Of a stretch of DNA of 64,000 nucleotides, positions 61,584 through 64,000 are shown in pieces; positions within the stretch are counted from its first letter, which is position 1, and every line of letters starts with the position of its first letter. A program made the position numbers and the translations under genes. Source of the DNA: G963674685 sp963674685 (GTDB lineage: Bacteria > Lernaellota > Lernaellaia > JACKCT01); NCBI GenBank assembly GCA_963674685.2, contig CAXXWT010000002.1, positions 372,001 through 436,000 on the forward strand, written 5' to 3'. A model generated the notes under the pieces. It had not been told where the DNA came from and did no database searches. It saw nothing but the letters and a program-made list of their open reading frames with translations.

Positions 61584-62041
61584 CAAGGCATGGCTTTGAC
61601 CATTTCCAGCGGATGGTCTTTAGCTCGGCTCCGATGGCATTATAAAAGTTAAGTAGGGGCGACCCCTGAGTGGTCGCCCTTTTATTGTTATATGCAAACG
61701 CTTTTTGCCTCGGCAACTTGTCGCGCCGTAGCCAAAAGCGAAGGCGGATGGCATCGGAAAAGTTGACATTCACGACGACAAGACAGGTTAGAGCCCGTTA
61801 GGGCGACTCATGCTTTAGCCTGGGGCGGAAGCCCCAGGGAAAACAGATCATCAACAAATTATATATCCGAAGCCCGACTTCAGGAGGGCGACACAAGGCA
61901 TGGCCTTGAGCAAATACAGCGGATGCTCTTTGCCTCGGCAACTTGTCGCGCCGTAGCCAAAAGCGAAGGCGGATGTTTTCGTCCATCCGATATAAGGAAT
62001 CCGCCGGGCGGCTGATCATCTATTATTAACGCAAATCTCAC
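61584..62041. repeat. spacer with a duplicated 47-bp sequence and remnants of unit ends
   Basis: TTTGCCTCGGCAACTTGTCG...GGCGGATG occurs exactly twice (61704-61750 and 61929-61975). Around it, CAAGGCATGG(C)(T/C)TTGA(C/G)CA, which follows each secreted gene (61586, 61895, 63105), is also repeated. The copy at 61895 has no gene in front of it, which suggests a deleted third unit. No reading frame of merit. Confidence 0.65.
61656..61685 (+). terminator. Rho-independent terminator of unit A
   Basis: GGGCGACC / GGTCGCCC stem (61657-61664 with 61672-61679), 7-nt loop, then TTTTATT. Belongs to a palindromic type also seen after the kinase gene at 24.65 kb. Confidence 0.75.
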
Positions 62042-62070
62042 TTGACTTCACTGAAAATTCATGTTTAGTT
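62042..62070 (+). promoter_or_regulatory. sigma70-like promoter of unit B
   Basis: TTGACT (62042-62047), 17-bp spacer, TTAGTT (62065-62070); counterpart of the block at 60535. Confidence 0.55.
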
Positions 62071-62140
62071 GCGCAAAGGTTTTAACAATGCCATTGAACC
62101 GTGACGCGAAGTAGTCTGAAGTTTATAAAGGAGGGACGAG

Positions 62141-62287
62141 GTGAAAAAGCACCAGAAAGCGAAAAACGCGATTGACCGAAAAGAAAAAGCCTATAAATCT
62201 CCGAAGCTCGTTGTTCACAGCGGATCGGATTTCGTTCGTAAACTCGGTCCCGCGCAGGCCTGCTCCGGCACGCCCGACTTTTATTAG
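62141..62287 (+). CDS. 48-aa RiPP-precursor-like peptide B
   Basis: GTG start at 62141 with GGAGGG upstream. Sequence begins MKKHQKAKNAIDRKEKA and then carries the same 31 residues as peptide A, from YKSPKL to TPDFY. N-terminal parts differ by substitutions and one residue, while the C-terminal 31 are unchanged, which points to selection or recent conversion. TAG is followed by GGGAGATCACA and the ATG of secreted protein B after 10 bp, exactly as in unit A. Confidence 0.7.
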   Translation: MKKHQKAKNAIDRKEKAYKSPKLVVHSGSDFVRKLGPAQACSGTPDFY

Positions 62288-62297
62288 GGAGATCACA

Positions 62298-63101
62298 ATG
62301 AAAAAATTAACGACACTGTCCCTGCTGGCCGTGGCTGCCATGCTGCTCTTGCCGGCTTTAGCTTCAGCAGTTTGCGAAGTCTCGCCAAAGGTTGATTCAG
62401 GATGCCCGGCAAATTGCGATGGGAGTTTAACGGAGATGTGGTGTGACCCGTGGGAAAATGTTGAAGGCGGAAATACGTGTATGTCCTCACCAGGGGCTTG
62501 CTTCGACATAGATTCTTGCTCCGGGTTTTCGTGGGAAGTATGCTCAGGCGAAAATAAATGGTGTTATTGTGAAGCTAGTGACAATTGCTCCTGCCACGCC
62601 GACGCCAAGGTCAACCTCCTGGATTTCTCCGCCGAGCGAAGCGCCGAGGGCGTGAAACTCACATGGAAAACCGCGCAGGAGATCGAGTGCGGCGCTTTCA
62701 AGATACTCCGTTGCGAAACCGCCAATCCCGGCGCGTGCGAGCTTTGGAGCCACACGGAACTGGACATCACCGTGCCTTGCGAAGGCAATCCCAACGGCGC
62801 GGACTATTCCACCGTCGATTCCACGGCCGGAAAAGATCAGTCATATTCCTACTACCTGCGTGAGTATGACACGACGGACCGCATCTTCGAATACGGCCCG
62901 ATGTTCATTTCCGTCGATGATTCGTTCATGAACACCGGTCACGTCGAACCCTACGAAAGCACTTTCGATCTGCTGAGGGCGCAGCCCGGCGACGATGACC
63001 CTTCGACAGGCTCAGGGCAGGCTGACGAAGAGGACGCGGAAGAAGAGCCGGAAGCCGCAGCCGACGACAGCGACGATTCCGAAGGCGCCTGCGGCTGCTA
63101 A
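62298..63101 (+). CDS. secreted protein B with shared C-terminal domain
   Basis: 267 aa. Signal peptide ALASA as in protein A, a diverged Cys-rich N-part of ~75 residues (ten Cys), then the common domain from AKVNLLDFSAERSAEG to LLRAQPGDDD. In the tail there is the 25-bp repeat (PSTGSGQAD), then acidic residues and the end DDSEGACGC. The N-part between signal and FN3-like domain is the only region that differs strongly from protein A, as if it were the variable, functional part. Confidence 0.87.
   Translation: MKKLTTLSLLAVAAMLLLPALASAVCEVSPKVDSGCPANCDGSLTEMWCDPWENVEGGNTCMSSPGACFDIDSCSGFSWEVCSGENKWCYCEASDNCSCHADAKVNLLDFSAERSAEGVKLTWKTAQEIECGAFKILRCETANPGACELWSHTELDITVPCEGNPNGADYSTVDSTAGKDQSYSYYLREYDTTDRIFEYGPMFISVDDSFMNTGHVEPYESTFDLLRAQPGDDDPSTGSGQADEEDAEEEPEAAADDSDDSEGACGC
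63001..63025 (+). repeat. 25-bp dispersed repeat, copy 3
   Basis: Identical to copy 2 (60288). Inserted in frame after QPGDDD of secreted protein B. Confidence 0.88.
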
Positions 63102-63405
63102 CAAGGCATGGCTTTGAGCAAATTATCTTTTGCATACTTGCCCCGGCGTTAATGGCCTCGGGAAGGATTGAAACCCGCGACGGGATGAGGTTGTCGAGAT
63201 AGTGGCTGATGGCCGGTGATTAGTGACTAGTACAGAACGTTTGAGCAAGGGCGGCCTATATGGTCGCCCTTTATGCATCCGCGCAATACGAGCGCGGACC
63301 ATCCCTCCGACTCCTCCTTCCTCACTTTACAACTGCAATCCTTTGGCTATGTTAGATTTGCCAATCTGTGATATAAAAGGGCAGCTTACTTTAGGAGATG
63401 AAAAC
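63102..63405. other. spacer between unit B and the last lipoprotein gene
   Basis: About 300 bp. It holds the CAAGGCATGG repeat tail (63104), the terminator at 63246-63274 and, after 63340, a promoter-like AT-rich piece before GGAG. Nothing else recognised. Confidence 0.45.
63246..63274 (+). terminator. Rho-independent terminator of unit B
   Basis: AAGGGCGGCC / GGTCGCCCTT stem (with one G-U type pair), 5-nt loop, followed by TAT; matches the unit A terminator in design. Confidence 0.65.
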
Positions 63406-64000
63406 ATGATTTCCACACGCTTGTTTCTTACGATCATGATCGGTTGCATCGCCATTTTCGCGTGCGCGTTTATTGGCGGCTGCGGCTGCGGGGACGATGA
63501 TGACGACAATTCCGGAAACGACGATCTCGACGACGACACGGCTTCGCCCGACGATGACGCGGACGATGATCTGAACGACGACGTCGATGACGACCTTAAC
63601 GACGACGTCGACGATGACGCAGACGACGATATCGACGACGATGCGGATGACGACACCATCGATTACTCCGAATGTGACGGCGAGCCCTGCCCCATCGTGG
63701 ATTTCTGGTCCATGACTCCGGGCGTCCTGCAGGTTCCCTTGTCATCCATCACGGACACGCAGACCGAATCCCTGCCATACTTGCGCGTTCGCGTGGACGG
63801 CGTAAAAGTTCCCGTTCGCGTCCTGGACCCGGAGGCCGCCGAGCCCGTCGTTTTCGCCTACGCGCCCCCGATCGACGGCGACGGCTACACGGCGGAAACG
63901 CATGTCATTGCCGACCTGGCCGACGGCGACGCATCGCCGATGATGGAAACACTTGCCGCGCCCGCGACGCGGGGCGCTCCGGCGGACGAAATTATACAGC
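63406..64000 (+). CDS. Asp-rich-linker lipoprotein (partial, runs off the right edge)
   Basis: Open for 198 codons from the ATG at 63406 (GGAG upstream) to the window end. Signal peptide with lipobox IGGC, then GCGDDDDDNSGNDDL and ~50 residues of Asp with single Val, Leu, Ala, Ile or Asn spacers. The start of a folded domain follows (PCPIVDFWSMTPGVLQVPLS, YLRVRVDGVKVPVRVLDPEA), with no family recognised. Same type as the lipoproteins at 5.8, 19.5, 25.0 and 31.0 kb. Confidence 0.85.
   Translation, partial: MISTRLFLTIMIGCIAIFACAFIGGCGCGDDDDDNSGNDDLDDDTASPDDDADDDLNDDVDDDLNDDVDDDADDDIDDDADDDTIDYSECDGEPCPIVDFWSMTPGVLQVPLSSITDTQTESLPYLRVRVDGVKVPVRVLDPEAAEPVVFAYAPPIDGDGYTAETHVIADLADGDASPMMETLAAPATRGAPADEIIQ

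Overview
The window looks like a piece of chromosome from an uncultured Gram-negative bacterium of roughly deltaproteobacterial grade (Myxococcota, Desulfobacterota or Lernaellota-like). The clues are GC-rich coding DNA, many lipoproteins whose lipobox Cys is followed by long Asp-rich linkers, Ser/Thr kinase and formylglycine-enzyme-like fusions, beta-propeller secreted proteins and a Wza/Wzc-type export pair. The phylum is an inference; no rRNA gene is present.

Layout. 0-5.4 kb (minus strand): mutS (cut by the left edge), a NYN-domain protein and a DmdC-type acyl-CoA dehydrogenase. 5.8-11.5 kb: a large Asp-rich lipoprotein, a DUF1566-like secreted protein, a free-standing archaeal-type ThrRS editing domain, a radical SAM protein and a decayed GH1 lipoprotein. 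11.7-15.0 kb: the classic SRP RNA-dnaX-ybaB-recR cluster, with a large-form SRP RNA. 15.3-19.5 kb: a short peptide gene interrupted by an ISKra4-type insertion sequence, then an AT-rich AlbA/Schlafen-ATPase-TPR gene bracketed by two copies of a lipoprotein 3' end. 19.5-37.3 kb: surface and secreted proteins (sialidase-like, propeller, FGE-like, Cys-rich repeat), a zinc-ribbon/TPR plus kinase-FGE signalling pair, an AT-rich HD-phosphohydrolase/SocA-like pair, and a penicillin-acylase-like lipoprotein. 37.3-48.7 kb: two GT-C-type membrane proteins, an SDR, a HEAT lipoprotein, a membrane-anchored beta-helix protein, rhamnose mutarotase and wza-like genes (both frameshifted), and a Wzc-type BY-kinase. 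49.1-52.7 kb: rdgC, class II photolyase and DUF523-DUF1722.

52.8-63.3 kb is the most interesting part. It holds an ABC exporter, an HPr-kinase-like gene overlapping a radical SAM/SPASM gene, an NTP_transf_5 nucleotidyltransferase, a secreted propeller protein, and two promoter-peptide-secreted-protein-terminator units. Each unit has a 48-49 aa peptide with the same 31-residue C-terminal part (YKSPKLVVHSG...ACSGTPDFY) just 10 bp upstream of a secreted protein with a shared C-terminal domain. A third, related peptide is the one broken by the IS at 15.4 kb. Kinase, nucleotidyltransferase and exporter are the accessory genes known from some lasso-peptide loci, but no lasso cyclase or leader peptidase is present and a radical SAM enzyme sits in their place. 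I propose a RiPP-like system of unknown type. The right end is the start of another Asp-rich lipoprotein.

Small dispersed repeats are frequent: a 196-218 bp inverted-repeat element (one copy nested inside a palindrome), a 25-bp repeat inserted in frame in Asp-rich linkers, and several palindromes. No tRNA, rRNA, CRISPR array or replication origin was recognised.
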